Below are positions 8,438 to 18,770 of a stretch of DNA of 64,000 nucleotides, in pieces (within the stretch, counting starts at the first letter, position 1; every line of letters begins with the position of its first letter). The notes below the pieces were generated by a model. The model did no database searches and was not told where the DNA came from. It saw only the letters and a list, made by a program, of their open reading frames with translations. The position numbers and the translations under genes were made by a program. Source of the DNA: Nitrospirota bacterium (GTDB lineage: Bacteria; Nitrospirota; Thermodesulfovibrionia; Thermodesulfovibrionales; Magnetobacteriaceae). Location of the stretch: contig JADFXD010000007.1 in NCBI GenBank assembly GCA_015233725.1, forward strand, positions 1 to 64,000, given 5' to 3'.

Positions 8438-9502
8438 ATGTGTGAAACAGATCGTAAAGGTTTTAAGACCTTGCCAGTGGAAGATGCCGTGGGTAGCGTC
8501 CTGGCACACGACATCACAGAGATAAGACAGGGGGAGTTTAAGGGCAGGGCGTTTAAGAAGGGGCACGTCATCACGGTTGATGACATCGAACACCTCAAGA
8601 GGCTCGGCAAAAACAACATCTACCTCCTGGAGATAGATGACGACTCACTGCACGAAAACGACGCTGCCTTTGCGCTGGCTCAGTCGCTGATTGGCGATGG
8701 CGTAGAGATCGAGGGTCAACCCAAGGAGGGCAAACTAAACCTCCTGGCAGGGCGAAATGGCCTGCTGAAGGTCGATAAAGATGCCCTCTATAACTTCAAC
8801 CTCGTTGGCGAGGTGATGTGCGCCACGCTGCATACAAACACGGTCGTTACTAAGGGACAGATCGTTGGCGGGGTCAGGGCCATACCGCTGGTGGTCAAAA
8901 GGGCAATCGTCGAAAGTGCCGTCTCCGCCGCCAAGGACGTGTTTGAGGGTTGCCTGCAGGTCAGGGTCATACGCAAGCCCAGGGCCGGTGTGGTTATTAC
9001 AGGCAGCGAGGTCTATACCGGCAAGGTCGAGGACAAGTTCCTGCCCGTTGTAAAGACCAAGATAGAGCGCTTTGAGGGCGAGGTCATAGGTTCATACCTC
9101 GCACCCGACGATGCCTCATTCATTGCACAGAGGCTCAGGGGGCTCATCGAGGCGGGGGCTGACCTGCTGGTAGTCACCGGCGGGTTGTCGGTAGACCCCG
9201 ATGACGTCACGCGGTTTGCCGTAAAGATGCTAGGCGCTACAGAGATGCACTATGGGGCAGCGGTGCTGCCTGGGTCGATGTTCCTGATTGCCTATATCGA
9301 GGGCAACGCAGGGACGACCATCCCCATCCTCTGCATCCCGGCCTGTGGGATATATCATGGTATAACCATCTTTGACCTGGTGCTGCCACGCATCCTGGCC
9401 GGAGACCACATCGGTAGAGAAGAACTCGCTGAGATGGGACACGGAGGGATGTGCATACAGTGCAAGGACTGCTACTATCCAGTCTGCCCCTTTGGAAAGT
9501 GA
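8438..9502 (+). CDS. MoeA/Mog-like molybdopterin-binding protein with C-terminal cysteine tail
   Basis: The N-terminal half (VGSVLAHDITEIRQGEFKGR) resembles MoeA domains. The C-terminal half has the MoaB/Mog fold signatures GVVITGSEVYTGKVEDKF and VVTGGLSVDPDDVT. Such proteins bind molybdopterin during molybdate insertion. The last 16 residues hold CxxCxxCxxxxC (CIQCKDCYYPVCPFGK), which is not part of standard MoeA and could bind a metal or iron-sulfur cluster. Start ATG 8438 follows AGGAGC. moaA begins four bases after the stop, so the two form an operon. Confidence 0.8.
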   Translation: MCETDRKGFKTLPVEDAVGSVLAHDITEIRQGEFKGRAFKKGHVITVDDIEHLKRLGKNNIYLLEIDDDSLHENDAAFALAQSLIGDGVEIEGQPKEGKLNLLAGRNGLLKVDKDALYNFNLVGEVMCATLHTNTVVTKGQIVGGVRAIPLVVKRAIVESAVSAAKDVFEGCLQVRVIRKPRAGVVITGSEVYTGKVEDKFLPVVKTKIERFEGEVIGSYLAPDDASFIAQRLRGLIEAGADLLVVTGGLSVDPDDVTRFAVKMLGATEMHYGAAVLPGSMFLIAYIEGNAGTTIPILCIPACGIYHGITIFDLVLPRILAGDHIGREELAEMGHGGMCIQCKDCYYPVCPFGK

Positions 9503-9506
9503 CGCC

Positions 9507-10481
9507 ATGCAACTACGCGATACTTATGGTCGGGTCATTGACTATATCCGTATCTCGATAACAGACAGATGCAGCCTGAGATGTATATATTGTACCCCAA
9601 CGACCTCCGCGCCACACTACGACAGAAATGAGGTGCTGACCTTTGAGGAGATATTGAGGTTCGTTGTGGCCGCCTCAGAGCTTGGGGTCAAGAAGATACG
9701 CATCACCGGCGGGGAACCCCTGATGCGTCACGGTCTGCCAGAGCTGGTCAGGGAGATTAAGGCCATCGGAGGCATCGTTGACCTCAGCCTCACCACTAAC
9801 GGGTTGCTGTTGCCGGCATATGCCCAAAGACTGGCCGCTGCCGGCCTCGACAGGGTAAACATCAGCCTCGACTCCCTCCTGCCCCAAAGGTATGCAGAGA
9901 TAACCGGAGGCGGCAACCTCACAAAGGTGCTCGACGGTATACAGGCAGCAAGAGACGCCGGTCTCACACCCATTAAATTGAACGTGGTGCCCATGAGAGG
10001 CATCAACGACAACGAAATTGAGTCATTCGCCCGCATGACACTCCTGCAGGATATCCACGTGCGATTTATAGAACTCATGCCAACGGCCGTGATCGGCCCA
10101 GAGTACACAGCAACACTAATCAACAGCAGTGAAATCCATCAACGCCTGCAACAGATAGCCCCCCTGCTCCCAGTCAAACTAAGGCTCAACGGCCCAGCCC
10201 GATACTATCGGTTTGAATCCGCCACCGGCGTCATCGGCATTATCAGCGCCATAACATGCCACTTCTGCCAGGACTGCAACAGGATGAGACTCACGGCCAT
10301 CGGTAAACTCAAGCCATGTCTCTTCTCAAATAAGCTCATCGATCTCAAACCATTCTTGAACAATAGCTCATCTATCGAGCAACTAAAAGACCTGATACTC
10401 ACCGCCACCAAACTAAAACCCCAAAACCACAATATCACCCCCTCAACCTCCACCCTCGCCATGTCCCAAATCGGCGGCTAA
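9507..10481 (+). CDS. moaA: GTP 3',8-cyclase MoaA
   Basis: Radical SAM enzyme that, with MoaC, turns GTP into cyclic pyranopterin monophosphate, the first step of molybdenum-cofactor synthesis. The N-terminal cluster cysteines are C22, C26 and C29 (CSLRCIYC). The C-terminal cluster is in CHFCQDCNRMRLT plus a later Cys, and the protein ends in the characteristic GlyGly (MSQIGG). The frame is open upstream to 9372, but ATG 9507 matches the family N-terminus, giving 324 aa. No moaC, moaE or moaD is visible in this window. Confidence 0.95.
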   Translation: MQLRDTYGRVIDYIRISITDRCSLRCIYCTPTTSAPHYDRNEVLTFEEILRFVVAASELGVKKIRITGGEPLMRHGLPELVREIKAIGGIVDLSLTTNGLLLPAYAQRLAAAGLDRVNISLDSLLPQRYAEITGGGNLTKVLDGIQAARDAGLTPIKLNVVPMRGINDNEIESFARMTLLQDIHVRFIELMPTAVIGPEYTATLINSSEIHQRLQQIAPLLPVKLRLNGPARYYRFESATGVIGIISAITCHFCQDCNRMRLTAIGKLKPCLFSNKLIDLKPFLNNSSSIEQLKDLILTATKLKPQNHNITPSTSTLAMSQIGG

Positions 10482-10562
10482 AAGACAAAGAAAAAGAAGG
10501 GGAGCGGCTCCGCCCTCCCCTCAGACCCCTCCTGCAAGGGGACCAGTCCCCTTGACCCCTTC
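10482..10562 (-). repeat. GC-rich double-hairpin repeat, copy 4
   Basis: It starts directly at the moaA stop codon with its purine-rich side, so it points away from the preceding gene. The stretch after it, 10563-10635, holds nothing recognisable. Confidence 0.85.
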
Positions 10563-10635
10563 CTGCGATGGCTTTAGCTTGAACTTGTGCACCATTTTTA
10601 CGGCGTGTGATTATCGGGTTTGACAATCAGAAATC

Positions 10636-11342
10636 CATTGACATTTTTTGTCATACACTTACAAAAGGTGTCATACACATGCGCCCATATTTTTCATCGA
10701 TGCGCCTATTTTGCTTGTCGTTATGGCTGGCACGTTAAATGCCTACAACATGGTGGACTATCATACTGGCCGATTTATGCTACGCTATCTAATGGGCATC
10801 TGTGCTAATTACCAGATTTTGCTGGTATACAGAGCCAATATTAAACGTATGTTTGGAGGAAGAATCATGTCGTTGCGAAGTAACAGTCAAACTAGGATAA
10901 GGTATCTCTACCGTAACAGTGTGTTCAGCGTAAGGGTATTGTTTATGCTGGCGATGTTTATCGCGGTTGGGGCGGTGTTTTTGGGCAGCTTTACACCTGA
11001 TGCCTTTGGGGATGGCAGCGCAGGGAAACCTACCGCGATAGTAATAGTACCCACGCCGACGCCCACCCCGACGCCGACGGTCTTTTTAACTGTTCACACG
11101 AACGGTGGCACAGGCGGTGGGTCAGTGATGAGTTCAGACGCCACTATCGACTGCGGAAGGGTCTGTACGGCCAGCTATACGTTAGGCACAACCGTCATCC
11201 TGACGGCAACGCCAGATTCCACCTCGACCTTTGACAGCTGGAGTAGTGACTGCACAAGGGTAAGCGGGGCGGTTTGCTACGTATCGATGACGGCAGCAAA
11301 AGATGTGACAGCAACGTTTACTTCAAACGCAAGGCCGACACC
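10636..11342 (+). repeat. 707-bp direct repeat, copy A (leader plus 5' end of gene)
   Basis: By eye it is identical to 14328-15034. It covers 231 bases of leader and the first 159 codons of the NHL/VCBS gene, ending where the Pro-Thr linker begins to differ. The leader holds two GTGTCATACAC-like direct repeats at 10649-10680 and a short hairpin, TACCAG/CTGGTA, near 10809-10826. Confidence 0.9.
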
Positions 11343-14214
11343 AACGCCTACACCGACACCAACACCGTCGTCAAGGCCAACACCGACGCCAACACCGACG
11401 CCAAGGCCAACGTCAACACCGGCGCCAACACCGTCGTCAACACCAACGCCGACCGTGACGCCAACACCATCGTCAACCCCTACACCAACGTCAACACCGG
11501 CGCCGACACCAGTAGCTTATAACGTTGTAGCCACATGGGGAAGCCTTGGAACAGCAAATATGCAGTTTAATAACCCTCAGGGCGTGGCGGTGGACAAAGC
11601 AGGAAACGTATATGTCGCTGATTCTGGCAACAACCGCATCCAGAAGTTTAACGGTAACGGTTTCTTTAAGACCAAGTGGGGAAGCCTTGGAACAGCAGAT
11701 GGCCAGTTTAATCAACCTGAGGGAATAGCTCTGGACAAAACAGGAAACGTATATGTCGCTGATACAATCAACAATCGCATCCAGATATTTGACGGTAACG
11801 GTAATTTCAACCTCAAGTTGGGCGCCTCTGGAATCGGAGATGGCTATTTTAACAAACCCATTGGAATAGCGGTGGATAGCGATGGACGCATCTATGTCGC
11901 TGACGATATGAACTATCGCATCCAGGAGTTTAACCAAGGCACTTATTACTTTATAACCAAGTGGGGTACCCTTGGAACAGGAAATGGCCAGTTTAATCAG
12001 CCTTATGGCGTGGCGGTGGACAGCGCAGACAACATATACGTCTCTGATTCTGCTAATTCCCGCGTTGAGAAATTTGATTATGCCACTAACTTTCTAACCT
12101 CATGGTGGACGGCAGGAAATGGAAATCCCTCATTGGGATACACCACTGGAATAGCGGTGGACAGTGTAGGAAACGTGTATGTCGCTGATTCTTCTCACGC
12201 TTGCATTAACAAGTATGATGCTAACGGCAACTTCATAACCAAGTGGGGAAGCCAGGGTTCAGGAAGTGGTCAGCTTGATCACCCCGCCGGAATAGCGGTG
12301 GACAGCGCAGGAAACGTGTATGTCGCTGATTCTTATAACAATCGCATCCTGAAGTTTGCTCCATCCTCGCCAATACCAACGCCAACCCCAGTATCTTATT
12401 CCTTTTCCGGCAAGTGGGGAAGCCTTGGAGCAGGCAATGGGCAGTTTAATAATCCTTACGGAGTGGCGGTGGATAATACAGGAGACGTATATGTCGCTGA
12501 TTCGGGCAACAGCCGCATCCAGAAGTTTGACACAATCGGTACCTTTAAGACCATGTGGGGAAGCCTTGGGACAGCAAATGGGCTGTTTAATAATCCTGAG
12601 GGAATTGCAGTGGACAAAACAGGAAACGTCTATGTCGCTGATACACTGAACTATCGCATCCAGAAGTTTGACGGTAGCGGTAATTTCACCCTCAAGTTGG
12701 GAAGCGGACCATTAGTTTTAGATGGCTACTTTGACACACCCATTGGAATATCGGTAGATAGCGACGGACGCATATATGTTGCAGATACGAAGAACTATCG
12801 TATCCAGGAGTTTGACTCAAACACTAATTTTATAACCAAGTGGAGTACTACAAACGTAGGATGTGGCCTGTATAGTCCACCTTTTGGAGTGGCGGTGGAC
12901 AGCGTAGACAACATATATGTCTCTGCTACTGGCAGCAGCCCCTGCGTTGAGGAGTATGATTATAACACTAATCTTACAGACTTAGTGTTTATGGGAGGAG
13001 ACGTCTCACTGGGGACCACCACTGGAGTGGCAGTTGACAGCCTGGGAAACATGTATGTTGCTGATATTGATCACGCTTGCATTAACAAGTATGACGCTAA
13101 CGGCAACTTTTTAACCAAGTGGGGAAGCCAGGGAGCAGGAGATGGTCAGTTTAATCATCCCATTGGGGTTGCGGTGGACAGCGTAGGAAACGTGTATGTC
13201 GCTGATTCCTATAACAATCGCATCGAGAAGTTTGCCCCCTCCTCTCCAATACCAACACCGACGCCAACACCAACGCCAGCTCCAAAACCACACGTTAAAG
13301 GTGACTTCGACGGCGATGGCAAGAGCGACATGCTCTGGTATGAAACCACCACAGGGAATGTCTATATCTGGTTTATGAATGGAGCCACGCCAAGTTCCAA
13401 ACAGTTTGTAGCCCAGGGCGTGCCATCAGATTGGACGATTGTAGGTAAGCCCGATCTAAACGGCGATGGCAAGACCGACGTGCTCTGGCAAAACACCATC
13501 TCTGGGGATGTTGTTGACTGGATAATGAATGGAGCCTACGTGACATCAGCTAACTATGTGTATCATGGTCTGCCTCCGGAGTGGCAGATTATCGGAGTGG
13601 GAGACTTTGACGGCGATGGCAAGGACGATTTACTGTTGCGAGACACAACTCATGGGGGGCTTCTTGTTATCTGGTTTATGGACGGATACAAAATAAGTTC
13701 AGCGCAGCTCCTGTCCCAGGTCGCACCGTCAAATTTAGTGCTTAAAGGCATTGCCGATCTAAACGGCGATGGCAAGGCCGATATGGTCTGGCAAGACACC
13801 AGCAATAATAATGTAGCTGGCTGGCTAATGAATGGAGGCATTATAGCATCCAAGGACTGGATTGAACTTGGTTTGCCTCCAGTGTGGCAGATTCTTGGCG
13901 TGGGAGACTTTGACGGCGATGGCAAGGACGACATATTGATATACGCCGCAGGTACTGGAGATTATGCCATCTGGCTTATGAATGGACTCACGATAACTGC
14001 AGGGAATTATGTAGACCTGCACCCTCAGCACATTCCATCAGTTTGGGCATTTAGAGGCATAGCCGATCTAAACGGCGATGGCAAGAGCGATATCCTTTTG
14101 CAAGACACCAACTCCGGTGGTGTTGCTCTCTGGACAATGAATGGATTCATGGCACCATCAAAAGACTATATTGTCACTGCCACTACCATGCCTTCACAGT
14201 TTCAGATCAAATAA
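10867..14214 (+). CDS. Exported NHL-propeller/VCBS repeat protein, paralogue A
   Basis: Large modular protein of 1115 aa. Order: a basic N-terminus and one hydrophobic segment (about residues 24-42), Pro-Thr linker, an InlB-type beta repeat with Cys pairs (about 72-150), a long Pro-Thr linker, two blocks of NHL repeats ([23 protein letters not shown] type) that could each form a propeller, another Pro-Thr linker, and C-terminal VCBS/FG-GAP repeats with Ca-binding DFDGDGKSD motifs. ATG 10867 follows GGAGGA; the frame upstream is leader. Probably secreted or surface-attached; ligand unknown. It is a tandem paralogue of the next gene. Confidence 0.88.
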   Translation: MSLRSNSQTRIRYLYRNSVFSVRVLFMLAMFIAVGAVFLGSFTPDAFGDGSAGKPTAIVIVPTPTPTPTPTVFLTVHTNGGTGGGSVMSSDATIDCGRVCTASYTLGTTVILTATPDSTSTFDSWSSDCTRVSGAVCYVSMTAAKDVTATFTSNARPTPTPTPTPTPSSRPTPTPTPTPRPTSTPAPTPSSTPTPTVTPTPSSTPTPTSTPAPTPVAYNVVATWGSLGTANMQFNNPQGVAVDKAGNVYVADSGNNRIQKFNGNGFFKTKWGSLGTADGQFNQPEGIALDKTGNVYVADTINNRIQIFDGNGNFNLKLGASGIGDGYFNKPIGIAVDSDGRIYVADDMNYRIQEFNQGTYYFITKWGTLGTGNGQFNQPYGVAVDSADNIYVSDSANSRVEKFDYATNFLTSWWTAGNGNPSLGYTTGIAVDSVGNVYVADSSHACINKYDANGNFITKWGSQGSGSGQLDHPAGIAVDSAGNVYVADSYNNRILKFAPSSPIPTPTPVSYSFSGKWGSLGAGNGQFNNPYGVAVDNTGDVYVADSGNSRIQKFDTIGTFKTMWGSLGTANGLFNNPEGIAVDKTGNVYVADTLNYRIQKFDGSGNFTLKLGSGPLVLDGYFDTPIGISVDSDGRIYVADTKNYRIQEFDSNTNFITKWSTTNVGCGLYSPPFGVAVDSVDNIYVSATGSSPCVEEYDYNTNLTDLVFMGGDVSLGTTTGVAVDSLGNMYVADIDHACINKYDANGNFLTKWGSQGAGDGQFNHPIGVAVDSVGNVYVADSYNNRIEKFAPSSPIPTPTPTPTPAPKPHVKGDFDGDGKSDMLWYETTTGNVYIWFMNGATPSSKQFVAQGVPSDWTIVGKPDLNGDGKTDVLWQNTISGDVVDWIMNGAYVTSANYVYHGLPPEWQIIGVGDFDGDGKDDLLLRDTTHGGLLVIWFMDGYKISSAQLLSQVAPSNLVLKGIADLNGDGKADMVWQDTSNNNVAGWLMNGGIIASKDWIELGLPPVWQILGVGDFDGDGKDDILIYAAGTGDYAIWLMNGLTITAGNYVDLHPQHIPSVWAFRGIADLNGDGKSDILLQDTNSGGVALWTMNGFMAPSKDYIVTATTMPSQFQIK
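13787..14168 (+). repeat. 382-bp direct repeat, copy A (3' end of gene)
   Basis: By eye it is identical to 17434-17815, within otherwise diverged VCBS repeats. The offset here (3647) differs from the 5' repeat (3692), showing a net 45-bp length change in between. Confidence 0.88.
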
Positions 14215-14246
14215 ACCCTTAGCAATAAGGTCGAATTGACTTAAGA

Positions 14247-14290
14247 GGGGCTGGCCGCAGAGTTGCTGTGTGCCAGCCCCTTCTTGTTTA
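14247..14290 (+). terminator. Rho-independent terminator of paralogue A
   Basis: A perfect 9-bp stem, GGGGCTGGC/GCCAGCCCC, with a 16-base loop is followed by TTCTTGTTTA, 33 bases after the stop. The rest of 14215-14558 is the duplicated leader of the next gene and a short spacer. Confidence 0.85.
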
Positions 14291-14327
14291 TTTCGTTAGT
14301 TCAATACCTCGCTGCTTTATTCTGGTG

Positions 14328-15034
14328 CATTGACATTTTTTGTCATACACTTACAAAAGGTGTCATACACATGCGCCCATATTTTTCATCGATGCGCCTA
14401 TTTTGCTTGTCGTTATGGCTGGCACGTTAAATGCCTACAACATGGTGGACTATCATACTGGCCGATTTATGCTACGCTATCTAATGGGCATCTGTGCTAA
14501 TTACCAGATTTTGCTGGTATACAGAGCCAATATTAAACGTATGTTTGGAGGAAGAATCATGTCGTTGCGAAGTAACAGTCAAACTAGGATAAGGTATCTC
14601 TACCGTAACAGTGTGTTCAGCGTAAGGGTATTGTTTATGCTGGCGATGTTTATCGCGGTTGGGGCGGTGTTTTTGGGCAGCTTTACACCTGATGCCTTTG
14701 GGGATGGCAGCGCAGGGAAACCTACCGCGATAGTAATAGTACCCACGCCGACGCCCACCCCGACGCCGACGGTCTTTTTAACTGTTCACACGAACGGTGG
14801 CACAGGCGGTGGGTCAGTGATGAGTTCAGACGCCACTATCGACTGCGGAAGGGTCTGTACGGCCAGCTATACGTTAGGCACAACCGTCATCCTGACGGCA
14901 ACGCCAGATTCCACCTCGACCTTTGACAGCTGGAGTAGTGACTGCACAAGGGTAAGCGGGGCGGTTTGCTACGTATCGATGACGGCAGCAAAAGATGTGA
15001 CAGCAACGTTTACTTCAAACGCAAGGCCGACACC
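14328..15034 (+). repeat. 707-bp direct repeat, copy B
   Basis: Second copy of the shared leader and gene start. The sequences 5' of both copies are unrelated, so the duplication boundary is sharp at CATTGACATTTTTTGTCATA. Confidence 0.9.
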
Positions 15035-17855
15035 GACACCGACGCCAACACCGTCGTCAAGGCCAACGCCAACACCGACACCGACGTCAAGACCGACGCC
15101 GACGCCGACACCGTCGTCAACACCGACACCTACGTTGACACCTACACCAACGTCAACACCGACGCCAACACCATCGTCGTCCCCAACACCGTATGTCTTT
15201 ATCAGCAAGTGGGGAAGCAAAGGGGTAGACAATGGGCAGTTTAATGAGCCTCATGGAGTGGCCGTGGACAGCGCAGGAAACGTGTATGTCGCTGATACCA
15301 TGAACAATCGCATCCAGAAGTTTGGTTCAAATGGTAACTTCATAGCCAAGTGGGGAAGCCCTGGCACAGGAAATGGCCAGTTTAATCAGCCTTATGCCGT
15401 GGCAGTGGACAAGGCAGGAAACGTGTATGTTGCTGATACGGTCAACAGTCGCATCCAGGTGTTTGACGGTAACGGTAATTTTCAAACCAGTTTGGGAGCC
15501 TCTGGAATCGGAGATGGCTATTTTAACCAACCAAGAGGATTAACGATAGACAACGACGGACGCATATATGTGGCCGATACGATGAACTATCGCATCCAGG
15601 AGTTTAACCCAGGCACTTATAACTTTATAATCAAGTGGGGTACCCTTGGATCAGGAAATGCCCAGTTTAATCAGCCTTTTGGAGTGGCGGTGGATAGCTC
15701 ACAAAACATATATGTCGCTGATGCTGCTAATAGCCGCATCCAGAAGTTTGATTATACCACTAATTTTATAACCTCGTGGGGACTCTCAGGGGCTAACCCA
15801 TTGAATGGACCCGCTGCCGTGACATTGGACAGCGCAGGAAGTGTGTATGTCTCTGATTCGGGTAACGCTCGCATCCAGAAGTATGACGCTAACGGCAACC
15901 CTATAATCATGTGGGGCAGCCTTGGAACGGGAGATGGGCAGTTTGATCACCCGGCTGGAATTGCGGTGGATAGCGCAGGAAACGTGTATGTCGCTGATTC
16001 TTATAACAATCGCATCGAGAAGTTTTCTTCAACACCGACAACGCCAGTATCTTATTCCTTTGCCGGTAAGTGGGGAAGCCCTGGCACAGGAAATGGGCAG
16101 TTTAATCAGCCTTACGGAGTAACGGTGGACAAGACAGGAAACCTGTATGTCGCTGATACGGGCAACAGCCGCGTCCAGAAGTTTGACACAAGCGGTAACT
16201 TTAAAACCACGTGGGGAAGCCTTGGAACAGCAGATGGGCAGTTTAATCAGCCTGAGGGAATAACGGTGGACAAGGTAGGCAACGTGTATGTCACTGATAC
16301 CATGAACAATCGCATCCAGACATTTGACGGTAACGGTAATTTCAGCCTCAAGTGGGGTGCCTTTGGAATAGGAGATGGCTTGTTTCACTATCCCGTTGGA
16401 ATAGCGGTGGATAGCGACGGACGCATATATGTGGCTGATGAGATGAACTATCGCATCCAGGAGTTTAACCCAAACACGAATTTTATAATCCAGTGGGGTA
16501 CACTTGGATCAAGCAATGGCCAGTTTAATGAGCCTTTTGGAGTGGCGGTGGACAGCGCAGACAACATATATGTCTCCGACCTTGCTAACGCCCGCGTTGA
16601 GAAATTTGCCTATACCACTAATTTTCTAACCTCATGGTGGATGGCAGGAAATGTCTCATTGGGATACACCACTGGAATAGCGCTGGACAGCCTTGGAAAC
16701 GTGTATGTCGCTGATACCTCTCACGCTTGCATTAACAAGTATGACTCTAACGGTAACTTTCTAACCAAGTGGGGAAGCCAGGGGTCAGGAGATGGTCAGT
16801 TCGATCACCCCACAGGAATAGCGGTGGACAGCGTAGGAAACGTGTATGTCGCTGATTCCTATAACAATCGCATAGAGAAGTTTGCCCCCTCCTCGCCAAT
16901 ACCAACACCAACACCGACACCAACGCCAGCTCCAAAACCACACGTTAAAGGTGACTTCGACGGCGATGGCAAGAGCGACATATTTTGGAAAGACACAATT
17001 TTTGGGTTTACTTATATCTGGTTTATGAATGGGAGCACGATAAGTTCCCCTCAATCAGTATTTGGGGGAATATCATTAAATTGGAAGTTTTTAGGTAAGC
17101 CCGATCTAAACGGCGATGGTAAGAGTGACATGCTCTGGCAAAGCAACAGCACAGGGGATGTTGTTGCCTGGATAATGAATGGAGCCACTATAGCATCCGA
17201 ATGCTATGTTAAGTATAATCTGTCTCCAGAGTGGAAGATTATCGGAGTGGGAGACTTTGACGGCGATGGCAAGGACGATATATTGTTGCAAGACCCAACT
17301 TATGGATATGTTGGTATCTGGTTTATGGATGGATGCACAATAACTTCAGCAAGCCTTATACCCCAGCTCCTGCCTGTAAATTGGACACTCAAGGGAGTGG
17401 CCGATCTAAACGGCGATGGCAAGGCCGATATAATCTGGCAAGACACCAGCAATAATAATGTAGCTGGCTGGCTAATGAATGGAGGCATTATAGCATCCAA
17501 GGACTGGATTGAACTTGGTTTGCCTCCAGTGTGGCAGATTCTTGGCGTGGGAGACTTTGACGGCGATGGCAAGGACGACATATTGATATACGCCGCAGGT
17601 ACTGGAGATTATGCCATCTGGCTTATGAATGGACTCACGATAACTGCAGGGAATTATGTAGACCTGCACCCTCAGCACATTCCATCAGTTTGGGCATTTA
17701 GAGGCATAGCCGATCTAAACGGCGATGGCAAGAGCGATATCCTTTTGCAAGACACCAACTCCGGTGGTGTTGCTCTCTGGACAATGAATGGATTCATGGC
17801 ACCATCAAAAGACTACATTATCACTAGCATACCTTCAGCGTATCAGATACAATAA
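14559..17855 (+). CDS. Exported NHL-propeller/VCBS repeat protein, paralogue B
   Basis: Protein of 1098 aa with the same order of modules as its upstream neighbour: N-terminal hydrophobic segment, InlB-type repeat, Pro-Thr linker, two NHL blocks, Pro-Thr linker, VCBS repeats. The first 159 codons and about 127 codons near the end are identical to paralogue A, while the first Pro-Thr linker, the NHL blocks and the first VCBS units differ at many positions. ATG 14559 follows GGAGGA. The NHL face most likely binds a ligand, so the variable middle could change specificity; this is inference. It ends YQIQ where A ends FQIK. Confidence 0.88.
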   Translation: MSLRSNSQTRIRYLYRNSVFSVRVLFMLAMFIAVGAVFLGSFTPDAFGDGSAGKPTAIVIVPTPTPTPTPTVFLTVHTNGGTGGGSVMSSDATIDCGRVCTASYTLGTTVILTATPDSTSTFDSWSSDCTRVSGAVCYVSMTAAKDVTATFTSNARPTPTPTPTPSSRPTPTPTPTSRPTPTPTPSSTPTPTLTPTPTSTPTPTPSSSPTPYVFISKWGSKGVDNGQFNEPHGVAVDSAGNVYVADTMNNRIQKFGSNGNFIAKWGSPGTGNGQFNQPYAVAVDKAGNVYVADTVNSRIQVFDGNGNFQTSLGASGIGDGYFNQPRGLTIDNDGRIYVADTMNYRIQEFNPGTYNFIIKWGTLGSGNAQFNQPFGVAVDSSQNIYVADAANSRIQKFDYTTNFITSWGLSGANPLNGPAAVTLDSAGSVYVSDSGNARIQKYDANGNPIIMWGSLGTGDGQFDHPAGIAVDSAGNVYVADSYNNRIEKFSSTPTTPVSYSFAGKWGSPGTGNGQFNQPYGVTVDKTGNLYVADTGNSRVQKFDTSGNFKTTWGSLGTADGQFNQPEGITVDKVGNVYVTDTMNNRIQTFDGNGNFSLKWGAFGIGDGLFHYPVGIAVDSDGRIYVADEMNYRIQEFNPNTNFIIQWGTLGSSNGQFNEPFGVAVDSADNIYVSDLANARVEKFAYTTNFLTSWWMAGNVSLGYTTGIALDSLGNVYVADTSHACINKYDSNGNFLTKWGSQGSGDGQFDHPTGIAVDSVGNVYVADSYNNRIEKFAPSSPIPTPTPTPTPAPKPHVKGDFDGDGKSDIFWKDTIFGFTYIWFMNGSTISSPQSVFGGISLNWKFLGKPDLNGDGKSDMLWQSNSTGDVVAWIMNGATIASECYVKYNLSPEWKIIGVGDFDGDGKDDILLQDPTYGYVGIWFMDGCTITSASLIPQLLPVNWTLKGVADLNGDGKADIIWQDTSNNNVAGWLMNGGIIASKDWIELGLPPVWQILGVGDFDGDGKDDILIYAAGTGDYAIWLMNGLTITAGNYVDLHPQHIPSVWAFRGIADLNGDGKSDILLQDTNSGGVALWTMNGFMAPSKDYIITSIPSAYQIQ
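17434..17815 (+). repeat. 382-bp direct repeat, copy B
   Basis: Matches 13787-14168 without a visible mismatch; the first difference after it is C at 17816 against T at 14169. Confidence 0.88.
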
Positions 17856-17880
17856 ACCCTTAACGATAAGGTCGAAATAG

Positions 17881-17926
17881 GGGCTGGCCGCAGAGTTGCT
17901 GTGTGCCAGCCCTTTCTTGTTTATTT
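17881..17926 (+). terminator. Rho-independent terminator of paralogue B
   Basis: Stem GGGCTGGC/GCCAGCCC with the same loop as the terminator of paralogue A, followed by TTTCTTGTTTATTT. One outer base pair is lost relative to the first copy. Confidence 0.85.
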
Positions 17927-17990
17927 CCTTAGTTATAGGGATCAATTGGAATATTATTATTGTGTAACGCATACACTGTGAGAAAGGTAT

Positions 17991-18077
17991 AATGGGGTCA
18001 AGGGCACTGGTGCCCTTGCAGGGGGTTCTAAAGGGGGGCGGAGCCGCCCCTTTCTTTCTTTTCTTCTTCTTCTTTTA
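17991..18077 (+). repeat. GC-rich double-hairpin repeat, copy 5
   Basis: It has the AGGGCACTGGTGCCCT variant and an intact GGGGCGGAGCCGCCCC palindrome. The pyrimidine tail ends exactly at the stop codon of the convergent minus-strand gene. Confidence 0.88.
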
Positions 18078-18749
18078 TTATTCGTAGACCTCGTCGTTGT
18101 GTTGTTCTTTTGGGGTGGCGTCGGGTTGACCATCCACTGGCGGCGTGGCGCTGTCAACGTCTGCGCCTAGGATGTCCTGCATACTGCTTACACGCTTGTA
18201 GGTCTTTGGAACCTCAAACATGGACTTGTCAGCGGCGCCAACCTTTATGTCAGTCAGCTCCATCTTGACCGTAGAGGCCTTGCCCTTGCGTTTGGAATCC
18301 GACGACTTTACCTCGTACTTGATTATCAAACCACCGAGGTCATCCGCCTCCCAGATGACGCCATCATACCTTGCCTTTGGCCTATCCTTGAGATAGAATG
18401 TGACATTGTACTTGGTGCAGGGGTGGTCATTTACGGTCTCGTTGCCGGTCTTTTCCTTGTCTACCCTGGCGTTTTTATCGCCGGGGGAAGGTACATCCTG
18501 TCTTAAGGGCTGCTCCATGTAGGACTTTGCATCGTTAGAGACCGTTATGGATTTTTTGGCATCAGGCAGATTGATAAAGACAATACCATTAATTGACGGG
18601 TTTTCAATCCTCATCTTATTGTCCATATAAGCCACGGTCACAGACATCCCGCTCAGTGTCATCTTCGCCGTGTAGTTGTCCGGTGCGGCGGCATCAACAA
18701 CGCCCGCCACTATCAACAGCAAGCACAGGGCTAACAGATACTTATACAC
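18078..18749 (-). CDS. Exported DUF4412-like protein
   Basis: This 223-aa protein has a clear signal peptide (MYKYLLALCLLLIVAGVVDA). The mature part carries the pattern of DUF4412/LolA-like beta proteins: YTAKMTLSGMSVTVAYMDNKMRIE, later YMEQPL, and a closing DKSMFEVPKTYKRV. Such proteins are periplasmic or outer-membrane associated, with unknown ligands. A low-complexity acidic tail follows residue 200. It stands alone upstream of a GC-rich repeat. Confidence 0.7.
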   Translation of the reverse strand: MYKYLLALCLLLIVAGVVDAAAPDNYTAKMTLSGMSVTVAYMDNKMRIENPSINGIVFINLPDAKKSITVSNDAKSYMEQPLRQDVPSPGDKNARVDKEKTGNETVNDHPCTKYNVTFYLKDRPKARYDGVIWEADDLGGLIIKYEVKSSDSKRKGKASTVKMELTDIKVGAADKSMFEVPKTYKRVSSMQDILGADVDSATPPVDGQPDATPKEQHNDEVYE

Positions 18750-18770
18750 AAGACCTCCTCCAAGGATATC

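Noticed and set aside
10636-10866. The duplicated leader as a c-di-GMP riboswitch
   Set aside because: I could not find the conserved core of GEMM-type aptamers; the only hairpin is short and unspecific.
11274-11522. A frame rich in Asn-Thr-Asp repeats
   Set aside because: It is the Pro-Thr linker DNA read in another frame; both paralogues show the same shadow.
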